Source of the DNA: Acidimicrobiia bacterium
GTDB taxonomy: Bacteria > Actinomycetota > Acidimicrobiia > Spongiisociales > JAHEDJ01
DNA length: 64,000 nt
Direction: 5' to 3'
Assembly (NCBI GenBank): GCA_035471805.1
Contig: DATIPS010000040.1
Span: 23,785-87,784, forward strand
Shown: positions 8,629 through 17,785 of the stretch, one piece after another
How the letters are laid out: each line of letters opens with the position of its first letter
Numbering within the stretch: position 1 is the stretch's first letter
Notes under the pieces: model-generated
The model's input: the letters and a program-made list of their open reading frames with translations, nothing else
The model's database searches: none
Told to the model about the DNA's origin: nothing
Made by a program: the position numbers and the translations under genes

Positions 8629-9473
8629 GCAGTCTCCATGAACCTGTGGATTGCGGCGACAACGAGTGGTGCACTCGATCCGAACAGGAACGTTAGGTGG
8701 TTGCCCGGAAACGATTCGAGGTGGCTGTTCCTGATGCGTTCGACCGTCGCCTCGCCCTGGTCTTCTGGAACGATCGGAGGGGCTCCCGGAGGGCCGAATG
8801 AGCCCGAAGCCCGCAGAAAGAGGGTGGGCCGGTCGATCGTTGCGACCAGGGTGGGCCAGTCCACTGCGAGCGTTCCTTCACTGGCCTGGCGGATGTGGTC
8901 CGGGAACGACCTGGCCTGCACGGTTCCGTCCGGGTTCTCCTCGACGTCGGCCCGGTAGAAGCTCTCGATGACGGGATCCCACCAACCGTCGAAATACGGC
9001 AGAGCCCGGATGTACTGCAGATAGGCCTCCCATGAAGGCAGCACGACTTCGAGGCGATCGAGGGACGGCTTGATCTGATCCAGGATTCCCTCATGCACTT
9101 CGGCCGGGGCATCGATGACGACACAGCGGTCCACTCGGTCGGGATGGTTGGCCGCCATGTAATACGTGAGGAGTCCGCCGAACGAATGACCGCCGAGGGC
9201 CACCGACCCGAGACCCAGGGCATCGAAGAGTCCGAGCAAGTCGGCGGCGTGGTCGGCCATCGTATAGCCGGACTCCGGCTTGTCGCTCTCACCGCGGCCC
9301 CGTAGATCGATCGCGAGAACCCGCAGGCCGCTCGCCAGCCCGGCCGCGATCAGCCCATCGAACGAGTGGGCGTTGGCGGTGAGCCCATGGGTCAGCACCA
9401 GGGTTTGTCGTCCCGTGCCGTGCTCGATGTAGTGCAGCCGGATGCCGTTGGTGCCAACGTAGCGGTCCGTCAC
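8625..9473 (-). CDS. Alpha/beta hydrolase in the Liv operon
   Basis: The 282-residue protein has [13 protein letters not shown] (oxyanion loop), [11 protein letters not shown], the nucleophile elbow GGHSFGG and a late GNHLTFLFG that supplies the catalytic His. It belongs to the MhpC/epoxide hydrolase-like group and probably cleaves an ester, lactone, thioester or C-C bond. I start it at GTG 9473, whose bases overlap the TGA of the upstream ligase (GTGA), and it ends in an ATGA overlap with the KASIII-like gene. The long in-frame extension upstream lies inside the ligase gene and is not homologous. Confidence 0.9.
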   Translation of the reverse strand: MTDRYVGTNGIRLHYIEHGTGRQTLVLTHGLTANAHSFDGLIAAGLASGLRVLAIDLRGRGESDKPESGYTMADHAADLLGLFDALGLGSVALGGHSFGGLLTYYMAANHPDRVDRCVVIDAPAEVHEGILDQIKPSLDRLEVVLPSWEAYLQYIRALPYFDGWWDPVIESFYRADVEENPDGTVQARSFPDHIRQASEGTLAVDWPTLVATIDRPTLFLRASGSFGPPGAPPIVPEDQGEATVERIRNSHLESFPGNHLTFLFGSSAPLVVAAIHRFMETA

Positions 9474-10996
9474 GGGGTCTCCTCGACGTAATCTTGTTTG
9501 ATGATCCTGCGCAGTGTCTTGCCGGCGACGCTGCGTGGGAAGGAATCGAGGACGAGCACTTCGCTCACCTTCTGGAATCTTGCCGAAACCCTGGCGTTGA
9601 CCCAGTCGCGCACCCCGTCGCCGTCGATGCTCGACCCCGGCTTGAGGACGACTGCCGCGATCGGCGTTTCGCCCCACCTCGGATGGGACACGCCGAACAC
9701 GGCTACGTCGGTCACGTCGGGATGCTGGATGATGATCTCTTCGATGTCGCGCGGGTAGACGTTGACTCCTCCGGAGATGATGAGGTCTTTCTTGCGATCG
9801 ACCAGGAAGAGGAATCCGTCCTCATCGACGTATCCGAGATCACCTGAGTAGAGCCAGCCCTCTTTGATCGCCTCGGCGGTCAGGTCCCGGCGCTTGTAGT
9901 AGCCGGGCATCGTGATAGGGCCTCTCCCGATGATCTCACCAACCTCCCCGGGGGGAAGGTCGTTGCCGTGATCGTCCACGATTCGCATTTCGTAGAGCGG
10001 GGGAGGAACGCCGACCGATCCCGGCTTGGCCTCGTAGTCGTCACGATCGAGGATCGTCACGAAGCCTTCGGTCAGGCCGTACAACTCGGAGAACCGGTTG
10101 GGTAGCCGGCGGGCCAGGTCCTGTTTGTGTTCGAGCAGCAGCGGCGCCCCTACCGATCCGATCATCTCGAGGCTCGGGAGGTGCTCCTCGTTGAAGTCGT
10201 CGTGCTGGAGCAGGTCGATGATCTGGGAGGGAACCAGCATCACGTGAGTCACCCGCTCGGCCGCCATCGAGTCGATCATGCGGCGGGCGTCGAACGACGG
10301 GTGGAGAACGTATGTGCAGCCCAGGTAGAAGGCGGGCATCAACGTGAGGAACGCCCCGTTGAACACGAGCGACCCGGAATGCAGGATCACGCTTTCAGGC
10401 TTGATCCTGTAGGACGAGGCGAAGCCGGTGCAGTAGGCCTCGCGGATCTCGTGCGTGTGGACGATGCCCTTCGGCTGGCCGGTCGTCCCGGAGCTGTAGA
10501 TGATGTTGAAGGTGTCGTCCCGGTCGATGGCGACCGCGGGGGGTTCGGAATCCGGGGCGGTTCCGGTCAGATCCGGGTAGAACCGGAATCCGGGTAGGTC
10601 GGCATCGGTGAGTATGAATCGATCGTCGGCGACGGCGGTGAGGCGTTCTCGCACCTCGCGGATGTGTGGAGCCATGTCGGCCTGGCTGATAACTGCAATC
10701 GACTCTGAGTCGGTGATCAGATTCGCCAGCCCTTCGCCGCGCAGCAGCGGGCTCAGCGGCACAACGACTATTCCGGTCTTCGCCACGGCCTGGTAGATCT
10801 CCAACACCTCGAGCGAGTTGCCGAGGATGGTTGCCACCTTGTCGCCCTTGCCGATCCCCAACCCCAGCAGGGCGTTGGCCAGCCGGTTGACCCTCTTGTT
10901 GAACTCGGAGAATGTGAGCCGGTGATCTTCGAACACGACGGCCAGCTTGCCCGGGTAGTAACGGGAGTGGCGAGACAACAGTGTGTTGATGGGCAT
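9470..10996 (-). CDS. AMP-dependent acyl-CoA ligase in the Liv operon
   Basis: The 508-residue enzyme has all ANL motifs: [31 protein letters not shown], the [17 protein letters not shown] hinge and the terminal [11 protein letters not shown]ys. It resembles long-chain or aryl/cyclohexyl acid ligases, but the substrate cannot be read from sequence. It begins eight bases after livM, with a purine-rich AGGAGGG-type site before the ATG at 10996, and its TGA overlaps the GTG of the following hydrolase. Direct linkage to the permease suggests that the imported compound is activated on entry. Confidence 0.93.
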   Translation of the reverse strand: MPINTLLSRHSRYYPGKLAVVFEDHRLTFSEFNKRVNRLANALLGLGIGKGDKVATILGNSLEVLEIYQAVAKTGIVVVPLSPLLRGEGLANLITDSESIAVISQADMAPHIREVRERLTAVADDRFILTDADLPGFRFYPDLTGTAPDSEPPAVAIDRDDTFNIIYSSGTTGQPKGIVHTHEIREAYCTGFASSYRIKPESVILHSGSLVFNGAFLTLMPAFYLGCTYVLHPSFDARRMIDSMAAERVTHVMLVPSQIIDLLQHDDFNEEHLPSLEMIGSVGAPLLLEHKQDLARRLPNRFSELYGLTEGFVTILDRDDYEAKPGSVGVPPPLYEMRIVDDHGNDLPPGEVGEIIGRGPITMPGYYKRRDLTAEAIKEGWLYSGDLGYVDEDGFLFLVDRKKDLIISGGVNVYPRDIEEIIIQHPDVTDVAVFGVSHPRWGETPIAAVVLKPGSSIDGDGVRDWVNARVSARFQKVSEVLVLDSFPRSVAGKTLRRIIKQDYVEETP

Positions 10997-11004
10997 CGAC
11001 CCTC

Positions 11005-12084
11005 CTATGGCCGAAAGAGCGCTAGCAGCCGTTTGCGGCCGTCGGCGATCTGCGGCCGCTTGACCCTCCATGTGCCGACGATCCCGTAGGGCAGGTATAG
11101 GACGAGGACGACGTAGGCGGCTCCGATGAGCAGATCGGAAGAACCACCGAACCAGCGGTCCAGGTAGTACTGGAGCAGCCGGAAGACGGCGGCACCGACG
11201 ACGGCCCCACTGATTGTTCCGACGCCGCCGATCAGGATCACCAGCAGAGCGGTGACTGTGTAGCCGAGGCCGGCAACGTTCGGCGTCACGATCGGCTGGT
11301 GGATCGTGTGAATCGTGCCGGCCAGTGCGGCCGTGACCGATGCGATGACCAGCACAACCAGCTTGAACCAAAACGTATTGAACCCGAGCATCAATGCCCG
11401 ATCCTCGTTGTCCCGGATGGCGTTGGCGACCTTCCCGAGCGGGGAGTCGGCGATCCTGGTGTACAGCATGTAGACCGCGACCAGGATGGCGAGGGTGATC
11501 AGATAGAAGACGAACCGCTCGTTCGTGCTGTCGAGGAAGCGCGCCGGAGCAGGAATGCCCTGCAACCCGATCTCGGCGCCGGCGAAGTCCGCCAGGTCAC
11601 TGGACTGGATCACGATCCAGAACATCGATGCTATGCCAAGGGTGATCAGTGCGAATGCAATGCCCCTGACGCGCGGTAGCACGACGCCGAACAGCAGAGC
11701 CTGCAAGATCGCCGCCGCCAGGACCACCAGCAGCGCGGTAGGCCATGCCAGTTCGGCGGTCTTGAGCATGATGCCGAAGGTATACGCCCCAACTGCGAAG
11801 AACATCGCATGGCCGAACGACAGCAATCCTGTCACTCCGAGGATCAGGTCGTAGCTCAGGGCGTACAGCGCGAGAATGAAGATCTCGATGGCGAGACCCT
11901 GGAGGAACCTGGCATTGCCTTCGTCATTGGCGAACACGGCGCCGACGCCCTGACCGTCCACGACCAGTGACACGACGAACGGGAACAGCACCATCAAGCC
12001 CGTCGCGATGAGGAGGCCGCGCCGGTGGATCAACCAGCGGCGTACGATCGACTGCAGGCTCCCGTCATTCCGTGAAGCCGTCAT
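11005..12084 (-). CDS. livM: Branched-chain amino acid-type ABC permease, LivM subunit
   Basis: The 359-residue membrane protein has about nine hydrophobic helices and the LivM signature [19 protein letters not shown], plus the EAA-like cytoplasmic loop [18 protein letters not shown]. With LivH it forms the channel of a HAAT-family importer. These systems take up branched amino acids, urea, amides, aromatic acids or other carboxylates; the enzyme neighbours here argue against plain amino-acid uptake. Its ATG overlaps the livH stop (ATGA). Confidence 0.93.
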   Translation of the reverse strand: MTASRNDGSLQSIVRRWLIHRRGLLIATGLMVLFPFVVSLVVDGQGVGAVFANDEGNARFLQGLAIEIFILALYALSYDLILGVTGLLSFGHAMFFAVGAYTFGIMLKTAELAWPTALLVVLAAAILQALLFGVVLPRVRGIAFALITLGIASMFWIVIQSSDLADFAGAEIGLQGIPAPARFLDSTNERFVFYLITLAILVAVYMLYTRIADSPLGKVANAIRDNEDRALMLGFNTFWFKLVVLVIASVTAALAGTIHTIHQPIVTPNVAGLGYTVTALLVILIGGVGTISGAVVGAAVFRLLQYYLDRWFGGSSDLLIGAAYVVLVLYLPYGIVGTWRVKRPQIADGRKRLLALFRP

Positions 12085-13658
12085 CGTTCGGTCCTTCCGA
12101 ACAAACCCGCCGGCAAGACCAGCAGTACGACGATCATCAGCAGTATCGCGGCTGCCGGAACGAGTGTGGGGGACGGCTTGAACGGCTCATCGAGGAAAGG
12201 CAGGTTGATGCCCGACTGCCCGTAGCGAATGATTATCTGTTGAAGGAGGCCGACCAGCACGGCACCCGCCGCCGCCCCCGGGAAACTCGTCAGCCCGCCG
12301 ATGGCCAGTGCCACGATCGCCGAGAGGAGGAACACGGCCCCCATGCCGGTGCCCAGTCCGATGGACGGGGCCGCCAGTACACCACCGAAGGCGGCCAGTC
12401 CGGATCCAAGGGCAAAGACCAGGGTGAAGACCCGGCGAACGTTGATGCCGAGCGCTTCGACCATCTCGGGATCCTGAACACCTGCCCGGATGATCATTCC
12501 GATCCGGGTGCGTTTGAGTAGGAGGGTCACGCCGATCAGCACCACAATCCCGGCCAGGATCACGAACCCCTCGTTGTAGACCCGGAGGCGGCTCCCGAAG
12601 GCCTCGAGGGTCGAACAACCGCTGAAGAACCCGCCCAGCCCTTCTCCGGGACAGCCGGGGCCGGTACCGTTGAAGGCTGCCGGTCTGCTCATCGTGAACT
12701 CCGGGCGGCCCCACACCTCGCGGACTAGTTCGATCAGGATGAACCCGACTCCAAGCGTCACCATCAGTTGATAGATCGGACGGTCGTAGAGGGGGCGAAT
12801 GAGGGCGACTTCGATCAGTGCCCCCGCCGCCGAACCAACCGCCACCGATACGACCATCGCCAGGAAGAAGCGCCAGGTAGTGCTGAGTCCGAAGACCCAC
12901 TCGTTCAGGGGTTCCTTGACTGCCAGCAGGACGGTTGCGGCGATGATCAGAGACCCGAATCCGAGCAGATGTCTGCGAGTAACGATGCTTCGTTCGTCGA
13001 CCTGAGCGCGGAGCACGTTGAACCCCAGCGCCAGGAGGGACCCTCCGGCCAGAGTCGCCAGGACGGCGATCGCCGCCGGCCAGCCGAATGTATCCGGTGG
13101 GAGGGGAGCGAGCGTGCCCAGGTCGATTTGAACCGAGAAGTTGCTGGGGCTCATCGCGAAATTGCCCGGATCCCAGATGACCAGAGGGAAGCGAGTCACG
13201 GAAACGAACGTCGTTGTGGCACCTGCGGCGAGCAATCCCAGACCCGCCCAGCGGCGGCGAAGCGGGTTCGACCCGATGGCGGCGGCGAGGCTGCGCCACA
13301 GCGGCAGCAGCGTGAATGGGGCAGACAAGATGAGGAGGGGAACGAGTATGTCGACCACCGTGTCGAACCTCGTGTAGACGGTCCAGCCGACGTACGCGCC
13401 GAGCATGAACAGCTCTCCGTGCGCGAGGTTGAGGACGTCCATCAGGCCGAAGATGAGGGAGAGGCCGGAGGCCACGAGGAAGGTGATGGCACCGACCGAC
13501 AACCCCTGCATGATCGTTGAGAACCAGTCTTCCCGCTCCACCCCCGACAGCGCGGCGAGGAGCAAGAAGACGAGGATCGCCAGCGTGGCGAACCGATTGC
13601 GGTTCTCTTTGAACCAATCAGAACGCCGGCGTGCAGGGGAGGAGGTTGCGGTGGTCAC
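12081..13658 (-). CDS. livH: Branched-chain amino acid-type ABC permease, LivH subunit, enlarged
   Basis: The 525-residue protein contains the LivH hallmarks GLSLIFGLMDVLNLAHGELFMLGAYVGW near residue 70 and, much later, GMIIRAGVQDPEMVEALGIN plus ALAIGGLTSFPGA. Typical LivH has about 290-310 residues; here roughly 190 residues with extra hydrophobic helices are inserted between the first signature and the helix preceding IEVALIRPLYDR. A second insert contains a Cys-bearing GCPGEGLGGFFSGC loop. The GTG start at 13658 is preceded by a purine-rich AAGGGGGG about eight bases upstream. ATGA overlap joins it to livM. Confidence 0.9.
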   Translation of the reverse strand: MTTATSSPARRRSDWFKENRNRFATLAILVFLLLAALSGVEREDWFSTIMQGLSVGAITFLVASGLSLIFGLMDVLNLAHGELFMLGAYVGWTVYTRFDTVVDILVPLLILSAPFTLLPLWRSLAAAIGSNPLRRRWAGLGLLAAGATTTFVSVTRFPLVIWDPGNFAMSPSNFSVQIDLGTLAPLPPDTFGWPAAIAVLATLAGGSLLALGFNVLRAQVDERSIVTRRHLLGFGSLIIAATVLLAVKEPLNEWVFGLSTTWRFFLAMVVSVAVGSAAGALIEVALIRPLYDRPIYQLMVTLGVGFILIELVREVWGRPEFTMSRPAAFNGTGPGCPGEGLGGFFSGCSTLEAFGSRLRVYNEGFVILAGIVVLIGVTLLLKRTRIGMIIRAGVQDPEMVEALGINVRRVFTLVFALGSGLAAFGGVLAAPSIGLGTGMGAVFLLSAIVALAIGGLTSFPGAAAGAVLVGLLQQIIIRYGQSGINLPFLDEPFKPSPTLVPAAAILLMIVVLLVLPAGLFGRTER

Positions 13659-13745
13659 CGCTGTGCCCCCCTTGCCTCGAGAGCCCGGGACTCCCCCCAC
13701 GTGGCACGGTGGGAGAGTGCCTCTGGTCCGTTCACGGACGCGTGC

Positions 13746-13775
13746 GGCCAACGGCCGACGGCTGCTGGCCGACGG
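13746..13775 (-). repeat. Three GGCCrACGG repeats between livF and livH
   Basis: The 127-base gap between livF and livH contains GGCCAACGG (13746-13754), then GGCCGACGG at 13753-13761 and 13767-13775. A small hairpin with 5-bp GTCCG/CGGAC arms lies at 13726-13739. Together they could be an intercistronic processing or attenuation element in an otherwise tightly packed operon. Function is inferred only from position. Confidence 0.35.
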
Positions 13776-13785
13776 TTGCGAGCTT

Positions 13786-14487
13786 TCATGCCGCCCCCAG
13801 GTATCTCTTGATCGTCTCTTCGTCGTCAACCAGATCGGCCATCGAGCCCGCCTTGACCGACTTGCCCTCTTCGATGATCACGTAGTGCTGGGCGAGCCGG
13901 CTGGCGACGATGAAGTTCTGCTCCACGAGAAGGACCGTCGAGTGTTCCGACAACCGGGTGATGGCGTCCATCATCTGCTCGATGATCACGGGCGCCAGGC
14001 CCTCACTCGGCTCGTCGATCAGGAGTAGCCGGTTGTCCGCGACCAGTGCCCGGGCGACGGCCAGCATCTGTTGCTGTCCGCCGGAGAGGTTGGTTCCCGG
14101 CAAGCGAATCAAGCGTTTGAGGTCGGGGAAGAGGCCAAAGATGAGGTCTGCGCGTGCAGCGAGATCGCCCTTGTTGCGCTCGGCGATACGCAGGTTCTCC
14201 TCGACGCTGAGCTCGGCAAAGATCGCCCGGTGCTCGGGCACGTAGCCGATGCCCATATTGGTGATGTCGAAGCTGCGGCGCAGCGTGATGTCCCGGCCAT
14301 CCAGTTGGATCGTCCCTCTCCGGGCGGGAGTCAGTCCGAGGATGGTTTTGAGGGTGGTGGTCTTGCCGGCTCCATTGCGGCCCAGCAGCGCGACGATGTC
14401 TCCGGCAGGGACGTCCAGCGATACTCCTTCGAGTATGTGGTATTGACCGATGAAGGTATGGACCTCGTCCAAGCGGAGCAGGCTCAT
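13786..14487 (-). CDS. livF: ABC transporter ATP-binding protein, LivF type
   Basis: The 233-residue ATPase has Walker A GRNGAGKTTTLK, Q-loop region GIGYVPEHR, signature LSGGQQQML, Walker B LLLIDEPSEGLAP and switch His region VLLVEQN. The short length and the PEHR/EGLAP forms are typical of LivF. With LivG it powers the importer whose permeases follow downstream. Its ATG overlaps the livG stop by four bases. A 127-base gap follows before livH. Confidence 0.94.
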   Translation of the reverse strand: MSLLRLDEVHTFIGQYHILEGVSLDVPAGDIVALLGRNGAGKTTTLKTILGLTPARRGTIQLDGRDITLRRSFDITNMGIGYVPEHRAIFAELSVEENLRIAERNKGDLAARADLIFGLFPDLKRLIRLPGTNLSGGQQQMLAVARALVADNRLLLIDEPSEGLAPVIIEQMMDAITRLSEHSTVLLVEQNFIVASRLAQHYVIIEEGKSVKAGSMADLVDDEETIKRYLGAA

Positions 14488-15260
14488 CGGTCACCCTGGG
14501 GGTCTTTGTAGAGCTCGCCGAGGTAGGCGGTCTGCACTCGTTCATCGGCCGATATCGCAGCCGGACTGCCTTCGGCGAGCAGGGCTCCCTGGTGCATGAC
14601 GGTTATTCGATCGGATACCGACATGACGACGTTCATGTTGTGCTCGACCAGGACGACGGTCTTGTCTCCGGACTCCTGAATCGACTGGACGAGGCGCATC
14701 AGCTCCGGCACCTGTTCGGAAGCCATACCTGCCGTGGGCTCATCCAGCATGAGCACCTCCGGATCCGGGGCGAGGATCATGCCCAGTTCGAGCTTCCGTT
14801 GATCACCGTGCGGAAGTGTTCCGGCCAACTGTGCGGCTTTGTCGGTCAGGCCGACCTGATCGAGCACATCCATGGCCCGATCGAAGTATTGACCGAAGCG
14901 TCGGTGCGAACGGAAGAACCGGAGGCTATCGCCGCCCATGGCCTGCGCGGCGAGGCGAACGTTCTCCAGTACGGTCAGATTCGGGAAGAGGTTGGTGATC
15001 TGAAACGATCTACCGATACCCCTGTGGATGGTCCTGTGCACCGGTAGCTGAGTGATGTCGTCGCCTTTGAAGAAGACGCGACCACCGGTCGGCCGCAGCG
15101 TCCCGCTCACCAGATTGAAGAAGGTGGTCTTGCCGGCTCCGTTTGGGCCGATTATCGAGTGCAGTGAGCCGGCTTCGATAGAGACCGAGACGTCATCCAC
15201 GGCGACGAGCGCACCGAATTCTCTGGTCAGGTTGCGGGTTTCGAGGATGACGTTGCTCAT
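14484..15260 (-). CDS. livG: ABC transporter ATP-binding protein, LivG type
   Basis: The 258-residue ATPase has Walker A GPNGAGKTTFF, GIGRSFQITNLFP, a signature region LPHGDQRKLELGM (H-G-D-Q variant typical of LivG) and Walker B VLMLDEPTAGM followed by VLVEHNMNVVM. It pairs with LivF. It is the first gene after the strong hairpin that follows livK, so its expression may be set lower than that of the binding protein. Confidence 0.94.
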   Translation of the reverse strand: MSNVILETRNLTREFGALVAVDDVSVSIEAGSLHSIIGPNGAGKTTFFNLVSGTLRPTGGRVFFKGDDITQLPVHRTIHRGIGRSFQITNLFPNLTVLENVRLAAQAMGGDSLRFFRSHRRFGQYFDRAMDVLDQVGLTDKAAQLAGTLPHGDQRKLELGMILAPDPEVLMLDEPTAGMASEQVPELMRLVQSIQESGDKTVVLVEHNMNVVMSVSDRITVMHQGALLAEGSPAAISADERVQTAYLGELYKDPQGDR

Positions 15261-15278
15261 CGCCTCACCATGTGTGAG

Positions 15279-15306
15279 GGGTGGGGCGGCCGGAGCCGCC
15301 CCACCC
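15279..15306 (-). promoter_or_regulatory. GC-rich 12-bp hairpin between livK and livG
   Basis: Perfect 12-bp arms (15279-15290 and 15295-15306) enclose a CGGA tetraloop nine bases after the livK stop. A second small stem (15263-15268 with 15274-15279) adjoins it. No U-tract follows, so it is more likely an mRNA-stabilising or attenuating hairpin than a full terminator. Such hairpins commonly keep binding-protein mRNA more abundant than that of the permease genes. Confidence 0.6.
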
Positions 15307-15314
15307 GATCGTGT

Positions 15315-16709
15315 CTAGCTTCCGCTCAGGCTGCCGGTGGGCAGGTTGCCACAACGGGCGGTGAAATCGCCTTCGAGCAGGCAGGGCGGCTCCGGACGGA
15401 CCGTTCCGACGTACTCGTAGTACTTGAACTCGGGATCGTCGACGTTCAAGAGTTTGACGATATACATGTCCTGTATGGCGACGTGATCCTCTGCGCGGAT
15501 CTCGATCGTGCCCTTGGGACCTTCAAAGGACATCCCTTCGAGTGCCGCCCGCAACGAGTCGGCGTCCACGGCCCCGTTCGTGGCCCTGATGGCCTCGACG
15601 ACCATGATCGCCGCGTTCATGCCGTCGGCATCGAACAGATCCGGGAAGGCTCCGAGTTCGGCGTCCTTCTCGATCAGGTAATCGTTGATGGCATTGTCGG
15701 CAGCCGTGTAGTGATAGATGATCGAGGCTGTCGAACCGATCGCATTTGCGAAGAATGCCGGCATGACGATGTTGTCCACGAACGGGGAACCGAGAACGGT
15801 GTCCTCGTCCACGACACCGAGGTCGAGGGCGCCCTGGAGCAGCGGCACGAAGCCTCCGCCTGCCCAGGTCACCAGGAAGGCATCCGCGTCGGTGTCCGCC
15901 AGCGGCTCGAGGTAGGAAGTGAAGTCCGTTGTGTCGGCCGGCGCGAACACGTCGTCTGCGATGAACTCGCCGCCTGCAAACGTGCAGGCGTCTTTGTAAC
16001 CGGCCGCTCCGCCGTAACCGAAGGAGTAGTCGGGCGCGATCTGGACGAAGGTCTTGTACCCGTCGCCGTTGACGAACTGTTCACAGATCGCCATTGCATC
16101 CTGATAGTTGTTCCTGCTGGCCCGGAAGGTGTTCTCGTTGAAATCCTTGCCGGTGATGTCGGTGGCAGCGGCCGGTGCTGCAATCAGAATGATGTTGTTC
16201 TCGATTGCCAGGCTCTGCAGGCTGGCTGTTGCTCCCGAGCTGACGGTGCCGATGATGATGTCGGCTCCCTCGATCTCGATGAGCTCCCGTCCCGCCGTGG
16301 CGGTCAGCTCCGGATTGCTCTGGTCGTCTTTGAAGATCACCCGGATCTCGCAGTCGTCGACCATGTAGCTCTGCTCGAGGCCCGAGCCGACCTCGCCGCC
16401 CGTGGCGTAGGCGAATCCGATCGGTACACCACGGTTGATGTGGGCGCCGTAGATGGCCAGCGGCCCCGTCAGGTCGGTGACCACACCGACCGTGACGGGT
16501 TCGTCGCAGGTCAGGCCGGTCATCTCGGCCAGGGTCGTTGTTGTTGTCTCCTCGGCGGTCGTTGTTTCCGTGACCGTGTCGGCTGCAGTCGTCTCGGTGG
16601 TCGCGTCCGCCACCGTGGTCGTCGTGTCGTCGCTGTCACCGCCGCATGCGGCGAGGATCAGCGCCAATACGAGCAGTAGCGCCGGGATGCGCCGGGTTGT
16701 TCGTCTCAT
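15315..16709 (-). CDS. livK: Periplasmic-binding lipoprotein of the Liv-type importer
   Basis: The 464-residue protein starts with a lipoprotein signal peptide (LALILAAC, lipidated C22), followed by a Thr/Glu-rich low-complexity linker up to about residue 60. The rest is a type I periplasmic-binding domain (VTVGVVTDLTGPLAIYG; IIIGTVSSGATASLQSLA). It would capture the substrate at the outer face of the membrane. It is overlapped by the upstream hydrolase gene (ATGA), an unusual arrangement for a binding protein and a further sign that transport and hydrolysis belong together. Confidence 0.92.
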   Translation of the reverse strand: MRRTTRRIPALLLVLALILAACGGDSDDTTTTVADATTETTAADTVTETTTAEETTTTTLAEMTGLTCDEPVTVGVVTDLTGPLAIYGAHINRGVPIGFAYATGGEVGSGLEQSYMVDDCEIRVIFKDDQSNPELTATAGRELIEIEGADIIIGTVSSGATASLQSLAIENNIILIAAPAAATDITGKDFNENTFRASRNNYQDAMAICEQFVNGDGYKTFVQIAPDYSFGYGGAAGYKDACTFAGGEFIADDVFAPADTTDFTSYLEPLADTDADAFLVTWAGGGFVPLLQGALDLGVVDEDTVLGSPFVDNIVMPAFFANAIGSTASIIYHYTAADNAINDYLIEKDAELGAFPDLFDADGMNAAIMVVEAIRATNGAVDADSLRAALEGMSFEGPKGTIEIRAEDHVAIQDMYIVKLLNVDDPEFKYYEYVGTVRPEPPCLLEGDFTARCGNLPTGSLSGS

Positions 16710-17785
16710 TCTCGGTTTCCTCCTGGTTTCTCGATGTGTGCATGGAACACACGATCGAACTCTGTCGGTTCTTCGATGAAGGGAACGTGGGCCGTCGCGG
16801 CGATGATGGTCTCGGAGAATTCTCCACCCATCTCGGCATAGCGTTCCAAGATGCGCCGGGTTTGGCCGAGCATGGGTTGCGAAGGATAGGTCTCCGCGCC
16901 CGGCCAGTCGGGGATGAGGCCGAATGCTCCGAGGGTGCCGGGATCGCCGGCCGCCTGATCGGAGACAACTCTGTCGAGTTCGCCGCGCACCCAGGCGATC
17001 GGAGGTTTCGGGTTTGCCGCCAGGAGTCGATCCACCAGCCCGGATGTGTATTTGGGAGACAAAGCGTTGTTGACACCCATCGTGCCGGGGGCCACGAACG
17101 GCCAGTTGGCACTCGGGGTCATGTCGCCGGGGTAGTCCTGTTCGCCGAGGTGCGTCGACAGCATCGCGGCGACCAGGCCGTCCTCGTTCTCCGGCACCGA
17201 ACCGGGTACCACTATGAGCGAGCGGAGGGCGTTGCGGGGAGAGAAGGGGCTTTCAATACCGTCGTCGCCCGCTCGAAGCCGCTCGACCACTTGCGCGTTG
17301 ATGAGCCCGCCGCCGGATCCGGCGAAATCATCCCAGCAAGGGCGGCCGTCGACGTCTCTGGTGCCGCCGAACCCGAACGGCGAGCCCGGCGCGACCTGGG
17401 TCGCCGTGATGATTCGCTCCGGAGCATCTGCGATCAGTCGCCATACGACGCTGCCGCCCATCGAGTTGCCCACGAGGTGGACCCGTTCGATGTCGAGTTC
17501 ATCGAGCAGTGCCAGTGCGTCACCGGCCGGGTCGCCGAGGCCGTTGGTAGCGTCGATCTTCTTTTCCGAATCCGCCTCTCCGAATCCCCTCTGGTCCGGC
17601 GCAACGCCTTGGAAACCGGCGGGGAGCCGCAACATGGTCGTTTCCCACCAGGTCGCGCACGAGAGGTTCCCGTGGAGGAAGAGCACCGGAGCGCCGGTGG
17701 TCGGTCCGCTGAAGAGCACACGGGTGGTGATGCGCGAGGTTGTGACGGTCTCGGTGCGAATCCCGGGGAGTGTGGGGACGCTCAT
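16706..17785 (-). CDS. Alpha/beta hydrolase, second gene of the operon
   Basis: The 359-residue protein has VLFLHGNLSCATWWE, DQRGFGEAD, nucleophile S108 in VGNSMGG, an acidic RGELDRVVSD region and a late ATAHVPFIEEP that supplies His. A lid of about 100 residues sits between the strands. It has no signal peptide and should act in the cytoplasm, probably on an ester or lactone. ATG 17785 overlaps the tetR stop and its own stop overlaps the livK start. Two different hydrolases in one operon imply sequential cleavage steps. Confidence 0.88.
   Translation of the reverse strand: MSVPTLPGIRTETVTTSRITTRVLFSGPTTGAPVLFLHGNLSCATWWETTMLRLPAGFQGVAPDQRGFGEADSEKKIDATNGLGDPAGDALALLDELDIERVHLVGNSMGGSVVWRLIADAPERIITATQVAPGSPFGFGGTRDVDGRPCWDDFAGSGGGLINAQVVERLRAGDDGIESPFSPRNALRSLIVVPGSVPENEDGLVAAMLSTHLGEQDYPGDMTPSANWPFVAPGTMGVNNALSPKYTSGLVDRLLAANPKPPIAWVRGELDRVVSDQAAGDPGTLGAFGLIPDWPGAETYPSQPMLGQTRRILERYAEMGGEFSETIIAATAHVPFIEEPTEFDRVFHAHIEKPGGNRE

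Noticed and set aside
12187..13617. A 476-codon minus-strand frame inside livH
   Set aside because: It lies in another frame of the livH gene and reads as Arg/Pro-rich nonsense.
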